Source: Dillenia suffruticosa (taxonomy: Eukaryota; Streptophyta; Magnoliopsida; Dilleniales; Dilleniaceae). From it: a stretch of DNA of 64,000 nt. Position 1 is the stretch's first letter. The number at the start of each line of letters is the position of its first letter. The stretch is taken from contig JAVTVX010000018.1 in the NCBI GenBank assembly GCA_033439265.1, positions 8,726,501 through 8,790,500 on the forward strand, read 5' to 3'. A program made the position numbers and the translations under genes. A model generated the notes under the pieces. It was not told the origin of the DNA. It saw nothing but the letters and a program-made list of their open reading frames with translations, and ran no database searches. Below, piece by piece: positions 11,650 to 23,023 of this stretch.

Positions 11650-12702
11650 TCGTTCCGTAGGAAGGACTTCAGGATTAATATTGAACGGATAAGAATACAG
11701 AGAGATACCAATATAATGCATTAAATGCAATATTGTCGGTAGGATACAAGTAAATGCAACAGTAATTAGGGAAACTGAAAGGGCATGAAGTGTTATAGGT
11801 AAGCAGAAAAGGTGCAATGAGAAACGTTAGAGGTGAGATGTGGTCACCAAATGTAGAATATTTTTTTGACCCGCAGGAGATTTGGTGATACGGTTCCCCA
11901 TTTTGAACTATATATACATATGACAATGGGAGGTTGGATCCAAGACTATCGTTCGTGAGGGAAAAGTCATGTTTTTCTTGAGTATTCAAAGTTAAAAGGT
12001 AACTTTTTCCTTTTTGTGGGTTTGGCTTTCGAAAAAGTGGTGGTGGCAAAAGTTACAAGTACAGGGTCCCCTTATATCAATTAGGCAAGTCATAGGCTAC
12101 TACTATGATGATCTTCTCTCGGAGTGTTCTAGCTGGGCTCTCTACAGGTCATCATTGCTCTTGCGCTCTTTTGTTATTAAGGCTTGAGAGTAACTCGATG
12201 GGCTACAAAGTCCTTCCCAGCTTCCTTTCAGCATCTAGCTGTTTTTCTAATTTCAATTACTAGGTGCTGGATATGGGTTGTGAGATTCGTAGAATTCATC
12301 CACAAGTATGTTGAGGAAGACATAGGTCACTTTCGTGAGAAGGAGAAGGCCTCTAGATTCAAAGGGCTAATTCGCTTGGGAAGATGAAGATACTCATAGT
12401 TACATTTTCTTTTTCGGGTTTTCCTTTTGACGTAATCTTGTCCAACTTAGGAATGTGTAAACCTTTTATTGTGTTGTACCCAACTATGTACTCCAATATG
12501 TATTTACTGCTTTTGAAATAAAAAGAAAATTTTGTTACTAACATGTCAATCTTGTCTTGATTGGAGGAAATAGTCTTATTTGTGCTCAATCTTGGAATGC
12601 CAATGTTGGAGGTGCATCATCGAGCGAGTAACTTGATTGATGAGATGGTTGACTTGCCTACTCATCATGTGTAGCGCCTTTTTTCCTTCCGAAATGCTCT
12701 GG
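11650..12702. other. 3' untranslated region of the Tat-like element, no gene seen
   Basis: Lies between the 66-bp repeats and the 3' LTR. The minus-strand open frame at 11675-12049 has no recognisable domain. A plus-strand TATATATAC at about 11909 looks TATA-like but faces against the element. Confidence 0.4.
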
Positions 12703-12985
12703 TGTGTTTAAATAAAAAGGCGGGCTGTGCTTACCAGGCAGGAGTACTTCCTTCATTAACAGCACATTCGTTTGATTGAGAAGTTAGGCCATGTCTACCT
12801 ATCAGAGAGATACATCCTTCAATAATGACACGTTCGTTCGATAGAGAGATTGGGCCGTGTCTACCCGTCAGGGAGATGCTTCCCTTATTGAAGGCATATT
12901 TGTTCAATGGAAGGATTAGGCCGTGCCTACCTGTTAGAGAGATACATCTCTTATTGATTACACATTCATTTAATTGAGAGCGTCA
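12703..12985. repeat. 66-bp tandem array in the 3' UTR of the Tat-like element
   Basis: Unit starts fall at 12763, 12829, 12895 and 12961, exactly 66 bp apart, with a partial copy before and after. Each unit has CAC(A/G)TTCGTT, then TTAGGCC(A/G)TG, CTACC, AGAGAGAT and CTTC/CTTATT blocks. Arrays between pol and the 3' LTR are a known habit of Tat-clade elements and can seed satellite DNA. Confidence 0.85.
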
Positions 12986-13519
12986 TTCATAAGAAATAGT
13001 ACTCCATGTTGATAAACCGAGAAAAAACAAATATCAAAACAAGTGAGTCATAAAAATTACTAGTGATAGATATGCAAGTTCTCTGAGTTCCACATTCTTG
13101 GCATGACCAAATCGTCTAGATGGTTGAGTCGATACATCCCTGGGCGTACCACCAAACGTATTTGATACGGGTTTTCCCAGTTGGGTTCTAACTTACCCCT
13201 CACTGGGATTGTCTAATAGCTTATACTTAACGGAGAACTAAATCTCCTAGTTTGAGCACTCTAATTTTTACTCATGCGTTCTAATAACGTACCATTTACT
13301 GTTGATAAGCTGCCATTTGAGCAAATGCAGTTTCTCATAGTTCTGGAAGCAAATCTAACCATTCACATAATGCGAGTTCATTCCGTCCATACTTGCATTG
13401 ATCTATTCGAAGTAAATGGATACCAATCTCCACCGATATCATTGCTTCATAACCCTAAGTTAGACTGAGTAACGTTTCTCCCGTTGCCCTCTGGGGCATT
13501 GTCCAATAGGTTTAGAGGA

Positions 13520-16345
13520 TGCTGTAGAGCTCATCTATCCAACAACCTTTGACTTCATCTATTACAGCCTTAAGTCCTTGTAGGATTATTTGGTTTGTTA
13601 TTTTGGCGAGGCCGTTAGTTTGTGGGTACTCAACAGAGCTGAAACGATACTAGATTTGCAGTTTGCAGCAGAAGTAATGGAAGTTTTTATTGTCAAACCA
13701 TTTGCCGTTGTTGGTAATTAGAACGCGAGGTACACCGAATCTAGTAATGATACACGTCTACACAAAATTTCATATTTTGCCGATAGTGATCTGGGCTACT
13801 GGTTCAGCTTTCACCTACTTAGTGAAGTAGTCGATTGCCATGACTAGAAACTTTTGCTGTCCGATAGCTGGTAGGAATGAGCCAAGGTTGTCTATTCTCT
13901 ACTATGTAACTGGTCATGGGCTTACTATCGGATAGAGTTCCGTCGAAGGCTGGCATGGTAACGATGAGAAGTAGTTACATTTGTTGCATTGTCAGAGAGC
14001 TTTGTTTGCTAGATTCCAAGTGCCTAAGTGGTTGCTGCATATCCCTTCATGGATTTTTCTAAGCAATAATTTCCTTCTTTAGGTGTCAAGCATTTAAGTA
14101 CAGATGGGTAAAGGATTTATTGTAAAGGTCTTTATTGATAATAGCATAGTAAGTGGCTTTGTGTCTTAATTTGGTGGCCTCAAAAGGTGAACTTGGCAGT
14201 TACTTATGTTTCAAATAATCCTTTATGGGGTCCTTCCAACTTGGTGAACTATTTGCCAATAGGATTTGCTTGGATTCATTGATGCTCAGATACGATAGGC
14301 TTTCGATATAGATTGTCCAGTCGGTGCAACCGAGTCGTAGCTGGCTAGCTTGGAGAGCATAATGGTTCGTGCAGTCTCTGATAGAGAAATTTGTTGTATG
14401 TCCACCTTATTTAACTTGCTTACTTCCTCGCATAACTTGGACAAGTATTTGACCATCGTCGGCTCCTTAGTTTCATAAACTCCTTTAATATGCTTAACGA
14501 CTAATTGGCTATCGGTGAAGAACCCTATGTTCTGGGGTCCTAGTGATGTCGCAATTTGCAACCTGGTTAGGAGGTCCTTGTATTCGACTTGATTGTTAAT
14601 TGCTTGAAAATTGAAGCGAAGGACATATTTGGTCTTAAAATCATCTAATCCTACGAGAATGAGTCTGACTCCACTTCCTGAGGAATTCGATAACCCATCC
14701 ACATGAAGGTTCCATTCCAATAATGGGTATTCTTCTCAATCATCAGCAGGGGCTTGCTTGAAGGGTGTCGGGAGCATACATTCGAGGATGAAATCAGCAA
14801 GGGCTTGGCCTTTGATTGTTGGTTTCAGATGATATTTGATGTCAAATTCACCTAAATCGATACTTTATTTAGTGAGTTAACCTAAGGTTTCCCTATTCTA
14901 TATAATTTGCTTTAGAGGTTAGTTGGTTAACACCACAATTGTATAGGGCTCGAAAGTAAGGTCGGAGGCATTTAACATAATCACTAAAGCAAACACCATC
15001 TTCTTGATTGGTTTGTAATTAACTTTTGACTTTTGAAGTATACAGCTAATGTAGTACATCGGCTTTTGTGCTACGAATTCTTGCCTTACAAGAATAAAAC
15101 AGAGTGCTCGATCAGAAATGGAGGGGTAAAAGTAGAGTTTTTCATCAGGAATAGGCCGAGATAGTAGCGGGGGTGATGCGAGGTACTCTTTAAGCTGTTC
15201 AAACATTGCTTGGCACTACGGTGTCCACGCAAATTTCTTGGACCTTTTCAAACCATCATAAAAGAGCTAATACTTTTCTACTGAGTTACTTACTAAAGAC
15301 TTTGTTGACCAATCACCGGAAAGTTGCTTCGGCGTTCTTGATGTCGAATGACATGACTTTATAAAAGTAGGTGCTGAACTTCGTCATGAAATTGATTTTT
15401 TCCTCCTCAAGGGCCATGCGAATCTAGTTATAACCGGAGTATGTGTCAATAAAACTCAAGAGTTGGTGACCCAATGAGTTGTCTACCAGCTTGTCAATGT
15501 TGAGAAACGGATAACTATCCTTCAAGTATACTTTGTTGAGATCGGTGAAATCCACATATATCCTTCACTTGCCGTTAGCCTTTTTCACCATGATCGCATT
15601 AGCTAACCATTTGGGATATTCTACTTCTCGAATGAACTCTGCTATTAGGAGTTTTCTGGCTTACTCTTGTATCGCACATTGGCGTTCCAATACAAATACC
15701 CTCCTTTCTACTTCATAAGCTTACGACTTGCATCTGCAGTTAGTTTTTGGACTATAACAAAAGGGTGGATACCTGACATATCTTTTAAGAACCAGGCATA
15801 TACTTTAGAATATTGCCAAGCCGATAAGTGGGCTCCAACTTAGACTGTTTCTCCAGGCACATCTGTGATAAGGACTTCAATCACTTTCTCTCCAGGTTGA
15901 GGCCTGGATAGTTGTTCAATGTCATCTTTAAGTTCCAAGGTGTCTATTGAGAGAATTTCTCATTCTTTTTCCACTATGGTGATGGTTGATGGGTTGGGGT
16001 CACCATGAAGTGTCGCAACCCCTAAAGGTGTGCTAAACTTGATTTTCATGTATTTTGTGCTTGGTAGTGTTTCGAGACCATTCAAACTAGGGCAGCCTAA
16101 GATGGCATTGTAAGGAGATAGGAGTTTGACCATGTGAAAAGTGGTTTTGGTAATGGTATGGTGGGAAGGCATTTAGCCCATTCATTGGAAGACATCCTAA
16201 AAAAAATCTTGATCTATTCCTTGATCAATAAAAGTCCTTTTGACAAGGTACAACCTTATTCCTGTAGTAATGATCAATGGGTCGTTTCAGTCGATGTCAA
16301 CTCCTATCAAATTGTCATCATCAAAACTAATGGTTGGCCTCTTTC
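13520..16345 (-). pseudogene. pol remnant of the Tat-like element (PR, RT, RNase H, integrase)
   Basis: Read on the minus strand with many stops and shifts. Protease: SFDDDNLIGV then a degraded active site around TFIDQGIDQDFF (16345-16200) and the YNAILGCPSLNGL flap-side motif at about 16100. RT: YVDFTDLNKV (about 15530-15560) and LLSFIDTYSGYN (about 15430-15465). RT/RNase H: LKEYLASPPLLSRPIP at 15206-15155. Second RNase H: DGLSNSSGSG, NQVEYKDLLT and FTDSQLVVKHIKG (14720-14450). Integrase: a VLITNNGKWFDN core (about 13690-13730) and SVEYPQTNGLAK (about 13595-13635). These motifs and their order match Tat-type Ty3 pol. It cannot encode an active enzyme. Confidence 0.85.
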
Positions 16346-17129
16346 TTTGTTGATGCTATGATTGCGAAAGAAGGGGATAACGATGAGAGCTTGTTTAACT
16401 GGAAGATTAGCTTGTTCTTACAGATGATACTTATCTGTTGGAGGTGGAATTCACTCCATAAATAATTACTCTGTTGACTTGAACAGAATGAGTGATTGCT
16501 AGACCATTTGATTAGTAAAACCTAGAAAAAGCTGCCAGAGAATGCTTCGATGAGGGAGAATGTATTTGGCCAATGACCTTATGATGTAAATATAGGTTGC
16601 TTGTATGAGTCTCATGTGCCTCAGAGGTGTTGAAACCCTAGTTTTCATATGAAAGTGTCAAAGTATCCCTAGATTACGAGATCCTTAATGAAAGATTTTG
16701 AAGAGACTCAAAATCCTTCTAGTTAGGGAAAGCTCTAGTTGTCAAATGATGCATTTCCTTATTGATTAGGGTTCAAAATATTCTTGCTAATTATGGGATG
16801 TTATTTCCATGATTTAAAGAAAGACCTGGGTTGACAAATACACCAAGGAGGATTTGCGCTCGATCAGCCTTCCATCGATAAGGATATAGTCTATGAGTAA
16901 CAAGAGAGTAGGCTACATTTACCTAACTAGGAGGTTCATCCCATTCCTACAATCTATTAGATTATGAGTTTAAATTTTTTGATAGTAGGCATTTGGGTCA
17001 TATTCCATAATAATAACATAAATGACATGTGAACTTGTTAAGGCTAAAACTGTCAAGATAGATTTGTTTTGGTCCCACCGGATTGGGCCGCTTGTCTTTA
17101 GATATAAAGCGGGATGGATTTGAATGTGT

Positions 17130-18004
17130 AGTCTCATTTGGTAGGTGGGATAGGATGGGAAGGACTAGAGCCTTTATACCCGATAATAAAATAAAATAAA
17201 ATAAAATAAAAAAACAAAAAACAAAAACAAAAAACAAAAAACAAAACAAAAGAAAAACAAAAAAGGGCTAGAGTCACACATAGGAGGGGACGCTATATCT
17301 CTCTCCCTCTTTCTCTCCTCCTCGAAGATGATTAGACCTTAATGTGACAATGTCTCTCTTATCCAACGATTAGATGTTATCTTCTTTCTCCTCGATTAGA
17401 ATATTAGATCTATAGGTTTCTTATCTCTTTCCTTTTTGAATGTGATGAGATCTAAGATGAAGATGATCTATTTTTTTCTCCAACAATCAAATGAAGATGA
17501 TAACTTGGATTTTTATCCCCTTCCTTATTCATTGCTCATCGTTGAAGCAAATTCCAACATAAAAATCAAATTTTTAATTCCAATGCTTAATTCGTCACCT
17601 ATACTAACTCAAACTTGAAGTGAACACCATCAAAGATGCAAATTACCTTATCACACTTAAAATTGGCCCTTAAAATCAATCATTTTCCACTTTTGCATTG
17701 ATTTCAACCTACTCGAAACCCAATTGGATACCAAAAATCAAATGCCCAACTTGAATTCATTAGTTTAGAAGTTGATTTCATTGTTAATCTTATTTTTTTT
17801 TTAGTTTTATCTTTTTATTATACTATCTAGTTATTAATTTAAACTCTACCCGATTTAGTATATGATATTCATATATATAGTCTAATTTTAAAATATAATA
17901 GATAAAAAAGTTGATTTTTTTAATAAAAGGATGATTGTTCCATTCTACGTCCCCTGGGGATAGGACAGTTCATGACTTTTTAATCTACTTACTAAATGAG
18001 ATGT
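17130..18004. mobile_element. Possible non-autonomous inverted-repeat transposon (MITE-like)
   Basis: AGTCTCATTTGGTAGGTGGG at about 17130 pairs with the reverse complement of 17983-18004 (CATCTCATTTAGTAAGTAGA); nearly all mismatches are G/A transitions. A GGGATAGGA string occurs close to each arm. No coding sequence lies between. Ends and target-site duplication could not be fixed, so this is tentative. Confidence 0.3.
17184..17264. repeat. A-rich simple repeat (AAAAT)n then (AAAAAC)n
   Basis: Six or so AAAAT-type units pass directly into AAAAAC/AAACA units; a plus-strand low-complexity array with no coding value. Confidence 0.9.
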
Positions 18005-18072
18005 GATAGATGCTTCTCTTTAGGGCTCATCCTACAAGGTCAAGGATGATTTGAACAACATTCCTTTATTGA

Positions 18073-18288
18073 AGTTGGCAAAATATGTTTTGATGATTAA
18101 TAAAAATATGTAAATCTAGATTAGATAATGAGAAAAATAGGTTAGATTAATGAAATATTCATTTGGAAAGAATTAGAACATGTTTGAAAATGTTTGAAAA
18201 TATATCACTCACTGAACAAGTCAACTCATCTATGAACCAAGTCGACTTGCTAAATAAAAATCAATCATGAATTAAGACGAAATGTTAT
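18073..18288 (+). repeat. Left piece of the 5' LTR of Sirevirus-like element B
   Basis: Begins AGTTGGCAAAATATGTTTTGATGATT, matching the TGTTGGCAAAA(A/T)T start of the other copia LTRs here (TG changed to AG). It contains the palindrome AAGTCGACTT at 18239-18248 and is cut at 18288 by insertion of element A. The rest of this LTR resumes at 47235. Confidence 0.75.
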
Positions 18289-19690
18289 TCTTAGCAAAAT
18301 TGAGTTTTGGTGATGATCAAAATAGTTGGAATAAAGTGGAAATAGTTTGAATGAATCCGAAAGCACATAATCATTTTAAGTTACTAGACAAGTCAACCTA
18401 TCGTATAAGCTTGTCAACCTGAAATCATATAGTCTTAAAAAATTAAGTGTTAGGATCAGACAAGTCGACCTGTTGAATATTTGTGTCGACCTATTAAACC
18501 ATTCATGTTGACCAATTGGGACTTCTTGCAAACCTAAGCACCATCAACCTTTATTTTAGAACAACACATGTCGACCTGCATATGCTGAATGTCGACCTGA
18601 GCACCATGAACCTTTATTTTAAAACCACACATGTCGACCTGCATATACTGAATATCAACTTGTTTAGACACTAAGTCTTGAAACCAAGTACAAAAGAGAC
18701 ATGTTGACTCATGAGAGCATATATGTTGACTTGTCAAAGACCTTGGGTCAACTCATTAAAGCTCTTGGCGACCTAAGTACTCAAGCCCTTAGTCTTAAAG
18801 TCAGGGATGACGACCTACTTGACAAGGTGTCAACCTATGTCTTGCTTAAGTCGACCTACTAATCTCTCATGTCGATCTTTAAGTACTTAAACTATTCAAA
18901 GTTGTTTATCAAGATATACAAGTCGACTTATAGTATAAAAGTGTAAGGGAACTTACTTCTTTCGACTTGTCACTCTAAGATTTTAACCCATGAGCATATT
19001 TCGACCAATAAAAATATTTCAAGTCGACAAAATAGGTGAAACCAAAAGTTGACCGAGACCATTATTAAGTTGACCTGAGGACATTATTGAGTCGACTTAC
19101 TTTCAAACAAGTAGACCTATAACCATAGAATCCTTTAGAAGTGTCGACCTATTTTTAGATAAGTTGAATGATGCCTTAAATTAGTTAACTAGAAATACTA
19201 AAATTAGTCGACACAACCAATAAAGTCAACCTAAGAACTAAGATGATGACCCAAGAAGCGTAAGGTTCAAGAAACATAATACACAAGTTGATATGACATA
19301 TGTTGCAAATCGAGCTAAATACATTACAACAACTTGTAAGTCGACATGATATGTGTTACAAATCGACCCAAACACACTACAATAACTTGTAAGTCCACAT
19401 GAAAAGAGTGCAAGTCGACCTCAACATACCTTGTCAAGGGAAAACAGCATGTGAAGTTGACCATATACTTTAATAAATCCCCTGCATCCTAAAATAGGTC
19501 GACCTGACCAATTGAAAAGTTGATGTCTTTGGTTTATGATTAAGTAACTCAGAGTACTTGTCAACATTAAAGAAAGATAGGTTGACCAATATATCAAAAG
19601 AGTTAACCTGAAATAAAATCAAGTCAACACTTCATACTCATAACTAACAAAATTCAAAACTGAGTCGACCTTTATTTAAAATCATGTCGA
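18239..19690. repeat. GTCGAC palindrome cluster (LTR A, 5' copy)
   Basis: I count about 17 exact GTCGAC sites in 1.45 kb, most inside AAGTCGACYT, plus about 16 GTCAAC or GTTGAC variants. Chance expectation in such AT-rich DNA is below one. Spacing is irregular (about 20-120 bp), so this is motif clustering rather than a tandem satellite. Confidence 0.9.
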
Positions 19691-19786
19691 CATGTAAAGA
19701 ACACATTTCAAACCCAGAAAACTTAAGTCAACACTTATAGATCTCGATTAGCGGGACTTAACCCAACCCTTCATGGTTAATTAATA
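18289..19786 (+). repeat. 5' LTR of element A, part 1
   Basis: Starts TCTTAGCAAAATTGAGTTTT, matching TGTTGGCAAAACTAAGTTTT at 45029. It runs to ACCCAACCCTTCATGGTTAATTAATA, which parallels 46493-46515. Interrupted there by the gag-only Ty3 element. Confidence 0.9.
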
Positions 19787-20313
19787 CATTTTATAAGAGT
19801 GGATCTCTTATTTTAAGAGAAAATTTTATAAATCTTGATAACTACTAAAAAAATAGTCTTATTAAAAGAAAATATTTTAATTGATTTCAAAGAAAAGAAC
19901 TTCCTAAAAGATAAAAAATTATTAAAGTTGAATTTCTTAAAAAAAAAAAAGAACTATCTCTAAATATTAGAAATAAGTTTACATGTGTGAATCTTCAATG
20001 ATTTCAAATTAAATTCAAATATTCCTTGAAATATCGTGCAAATAGAGAGAAATAATGTTGATTTTGGTCTTCAAAAAATTTTGCAATAAATCAAAAAATC
20101 CATATGTCTATGCGCTAATGTAAGAGTACTATTATCCACCTTTTTCCTTTTATGCATTACGGCTCTAAATTAAGTTCTTTTTTTCAACTTTTTTTATAAC
20201 TCTTTTCCCCTGATTCTAAATATCAAATATCGTAAAATATAACTATTAGTGTTATATTTATCTAAAAATCAAGAAAATCATTTATAATTATTATATCAAT
20301 TTATTTCCTATTA
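19787..20313 (-). repeat. Truncated 3' LTR of the gag-only element
   Basis: Aligns with 25455-25911 (GAGTGGATCTC, AACTACTAAAAA, TTATCCACCTTTTT blocks). On the minus strand it stops just after the TATA sequence (CTTATAAAATG), so only the upstream LTR half is present. Confidence 0.8.
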
Positions 20314-20350
20314 AATTTCCCAACATCTAGACAATGCTTGTCCCCAACTA
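20314..20350 (-). other. Polypurine-type region next to the 3' LTR
   Basis: Minus strand reads GTTGGGGACAAGCATTG then GATGTTGGGAAATT directly before the LTR start. The TTGGGGACAAGCA string commonly precedes the 3' LTR of Athila/Tat-related elements. Confidence 0.55.
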
Positions 20351-22374
20351 TTTTTAACTCAAATAAAATAAAAATAAAAACGACTTGTAAGCAAATCCAC
20401 TTTTTCTAAACTTCATAGCCAATGTGTATCATAGAATTCAAACAAAAAACATAATCAAAACAACAAGTATTTCACATTATTTTGCATTAGAACAACCATT
20501 ACATCCCCTTACAGCTCTTTCGAAATCAAAATTGCAAAATTCAATAATTTTCTTCAAGAATTCACTCAAAGTCACTTAAAATTGGGTAATGAACATATAT
20601 CACTCAAATCAATATAATAAATTGGCATTATCATAAGGCTACAAATATATCAATCTCCACCAACTCAAAAGTATGAAATTCATGCACTAATCAAAAGGTC
20701 TTTTATTTGGTTGTAACAGAGTTAGAGTTAAGGGTATGATAAAATGAAATTTTTAAGAATGAAAACGTGCTAGAGGAAATATATAATTAACTATATAAAT
20801 CTTTCCGGTATTGAGCACTTTGGTCCCAAATAGCACAAAAGATAAAATTTGTCTTCTTTCATTATCCCATTGGTTCTTTTTAAAACTCCTTTCTTCATTC
20901 ACTTTCTTTTGTCTCCATGCATGAAAAGAAACAAGATTAAACCCTTTTTTTCTCATCTCCTTTTTTTTTTTCCTTTTTTTTTTTCTAAATCAACTACCAA
21001 AAATAGAATAGTCAAAAGAATGAACAAACTTCTTTATTTCTTGCACAACACAAACTTCCTTTTCATATCTATTAAAGCATTAGAACCAAGATTTCAATCA
21101 TCTTTCCCTTGGGACGAATGAATAGCCAAATCATACAATTAATTACATATAACTTTGGTATAAAGGTTTGTAAATAAAGCCAAAATAAATGGTTAGGTGT
21201 TATATTAAGGTGGTTATAAACAAAGAAAAGATTTCAAACTCAATTTGGTTAACTAAAGGGTTTATAAAATCAATATGAGGGTTTTAACGAAAGCCAAAAG
21301 GGCCAAATCTAAGTGTTTTTATCATTTCAATATATGAAATTCTAAAATTATAGTCTTAACATGCATAACAGACCAAGTTCTATAATGACCAATTCACGAG
21401 TGATATTCACTCAACAAAAAAATAATTTCGAGTTTATAGAATAAATTTATTTATTTTAGACCCAAAATCTCACTTTTAAGTAAGGTTTTGTGTCAAATTT
21501 TACATGTTTATCTTTCAAATAAAGTCACTAAAAAAATAAATAGTCATTACGAATACAAAAATTATTAAAACAAGTTATTTTTCTTAAATTTTAAGTTCAA
21601 CCAAATAACACACATCAACTAGAAAGTTTGAATTTTGTATTTTTGTATTTTTTTTATTTTTTTGTTTTTTTGTCAAAATTTGCTGGCTTTACTAAAAGAA
21701 AGCAAAATTTTAAACATAATCTATTGAAGAAAATCAAACACATTACCAAAACATAAGTACCGTACACTCTGCTCCTTACCTAAATCATACTTTATCCTCA
21801 ATGTATGCTAAGTTGAGAAAGAAAAACAATGACAACTAGTTCAAATAAAAACAAAAATAAAAAAGTAAAATCAAAATAAGACTTATCTAAGGTGAAGCGG
21901 GGAATGGAGGGTCAAATCCAATGAACTGAAAAAAAGACTTAAGGTGTAGACACGTCCTAGTCTTTAGATCATTTTTGGTTCCCTCTGAAATTGATTTATT
22001 GAATACTTCAAAACTTGCATGGGCACGCAATAGAAAATGAGCGGTTTTGCCTATTATAGTTTTCCAGCTCTTCTTCACCTATAAAATACCATCAAAATTT
22101 AAATATAAATTAAATCAACAAAAATAAATATTAAATAAAAATCAAAAAGACATTGGGTTACCTTCTAACGAGCGCCTTTCTTTATTGTCTTTGGCTAGAT
22201 ATGGTCTTCTTGCTTCAACCTCATTTATATATCGGTTTGATCCATTTAAACTTCAACTTGCCTTAATAAATTTCAATATTAAATTAAAATGAAAAACTTT
22301 TTGGCCTACGATGGATTGATTTCAGTGTAAAAATTTATCCCAGATAAACTTATCCCATTGTGCAATCTTATCTA
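20351..22374. other. Internal non-coding part of the gag-only element
   Basis: AT-rich, with T-runs near 20961-20985 and 21640-21672. Open frames at 20753-21121 and 21887-22078 have no recognisable domain. I see no RT or integrase signature on either strand. Confidence 0.5.
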
Positions 22375-22999
22375 TCAAACTCTCCTTAAACACAAAATCC
22401 AACTCATTTTGTACAAAATTATTTTCAAAATTATCATATACAATAGAGCCCACCATCTTAACATGAAAAAAAATTCAGAATCATTTGAATAGTTCGTAGC
22501 ATAAAAAATATTAAAAGTAATAATTTCACCATCAAATTCAAGGGTTAAAATACCCAAATCCACATCAATTTTTGTTTTGCCTGTTTTCATGAATGGTCTA
22601 CCAAAGAATATAAGAGTAGAGTTAGTAGATATCTATTATCCATATCAATAATATAGAAATTAACAAGAAAAATAAACTCATTAACATTCACTAATGCATC
22701 TTCAATCACACCCTCAAGATATGAATTTGACCAACAACTAATTGAATTATTACTGCTGTCTCTTCAAAAGTCCCATATTAAAATCCTTATAAACACATAA
22801 AGGTATAACATTTATAGATGTTTCTAGATCCAGTATAGCCTTCTCTACCCTTTTTATTGCCAATCACATAAGATATAGTAAACATATTAGGATTTTTGCA
22901 TTTTTTTGACAATTTCCTTTGGATAACTACTGAAACATTCTCACCTACTAAAATTTTATCATCATTTTTCAATTTCATTTTCTTAATGCATAATTCCAT
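22375..22999 (-). pseudogene. Retroviral-type aspartic protease remnant of the gag-only element
   Basis: On the minus strand around 22880-22790 a stretch reads KRVEKAILDLETSINVIPLC, the usual active-site neighbourhood of Ty3-type proteases (A-L-L-D-L/T-G-A/S-S-x-N-x-x-P). Here the essential glycine after the aspartate is a glutamate (Asp-Leu-Glu), which needs only one G-to-A change, so it is inactive. Upstream, 22999-22900 has the lead-in with KNPNMFTISYVIGNKKG. Downstream an EGVIEDALVNVNEF segment fits the flap region. Frameshifts separate these parts. Confidence 0.75.
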
Positions 23000-23023
23000 A
23001 AGAAATTTGGCATACCTTCACAC

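Larger units (their letters stand above)
10845..17018 (-). mobile_element. Ty3/gypsy LTR retrotransposon, Tat/Retand-like, decayed, gag missing
   Basis: Two direct repeats that begin TGTTGGA(A/G)GT and end in TAACA (10845-11649 and 16436-17018) bracket minus-strand pol remnants in the order protease, RT, RNase H, second RNase H and integrase, so the right repeat is the 5' LTR. The additional RNase H with a YVDG-like DGLSNSSGSG motif is typical of the Tat clade. The protease starts only about 100 bp from the 5' LTR, so gag and the leader are deleted. I could not confirm a PBS, and the 5 bases outside the LTRs (ATTAT and TAAAT) do not form a convincing target-site duplication, so either the ends are eroded or the LTR limits are a few bases off. 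Confidence 0.85.
17019..18072. other. Spacer between retrotransposons, possible decayed inverted-repeat element
   Basis: No coding content recognised; CT-rich and AT-rich. Contains the A-rich array at 17184-17264 and an imperfect inverted repeat pair listed separately. Confidence 0.4.

Noticed and set aside
11900..11920. Plus-strand TATATATAC as a promoter
   Set aside because: It faces opposite to the element, whose LTR has a better TATA on the minus strand; no plus-strand gene follows.
10840..17023. Target-site duplication for the Tat-like element (ATTAT versus TAAAT)
   Set aside because: Only three of five bases agree in AT-rich DNA; not credible.
20849..21121. Plus-strand open frame with Phe-rich sequence in the gag-only element
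   Set aside because: Runs through T homopolymers; no family resemblance.
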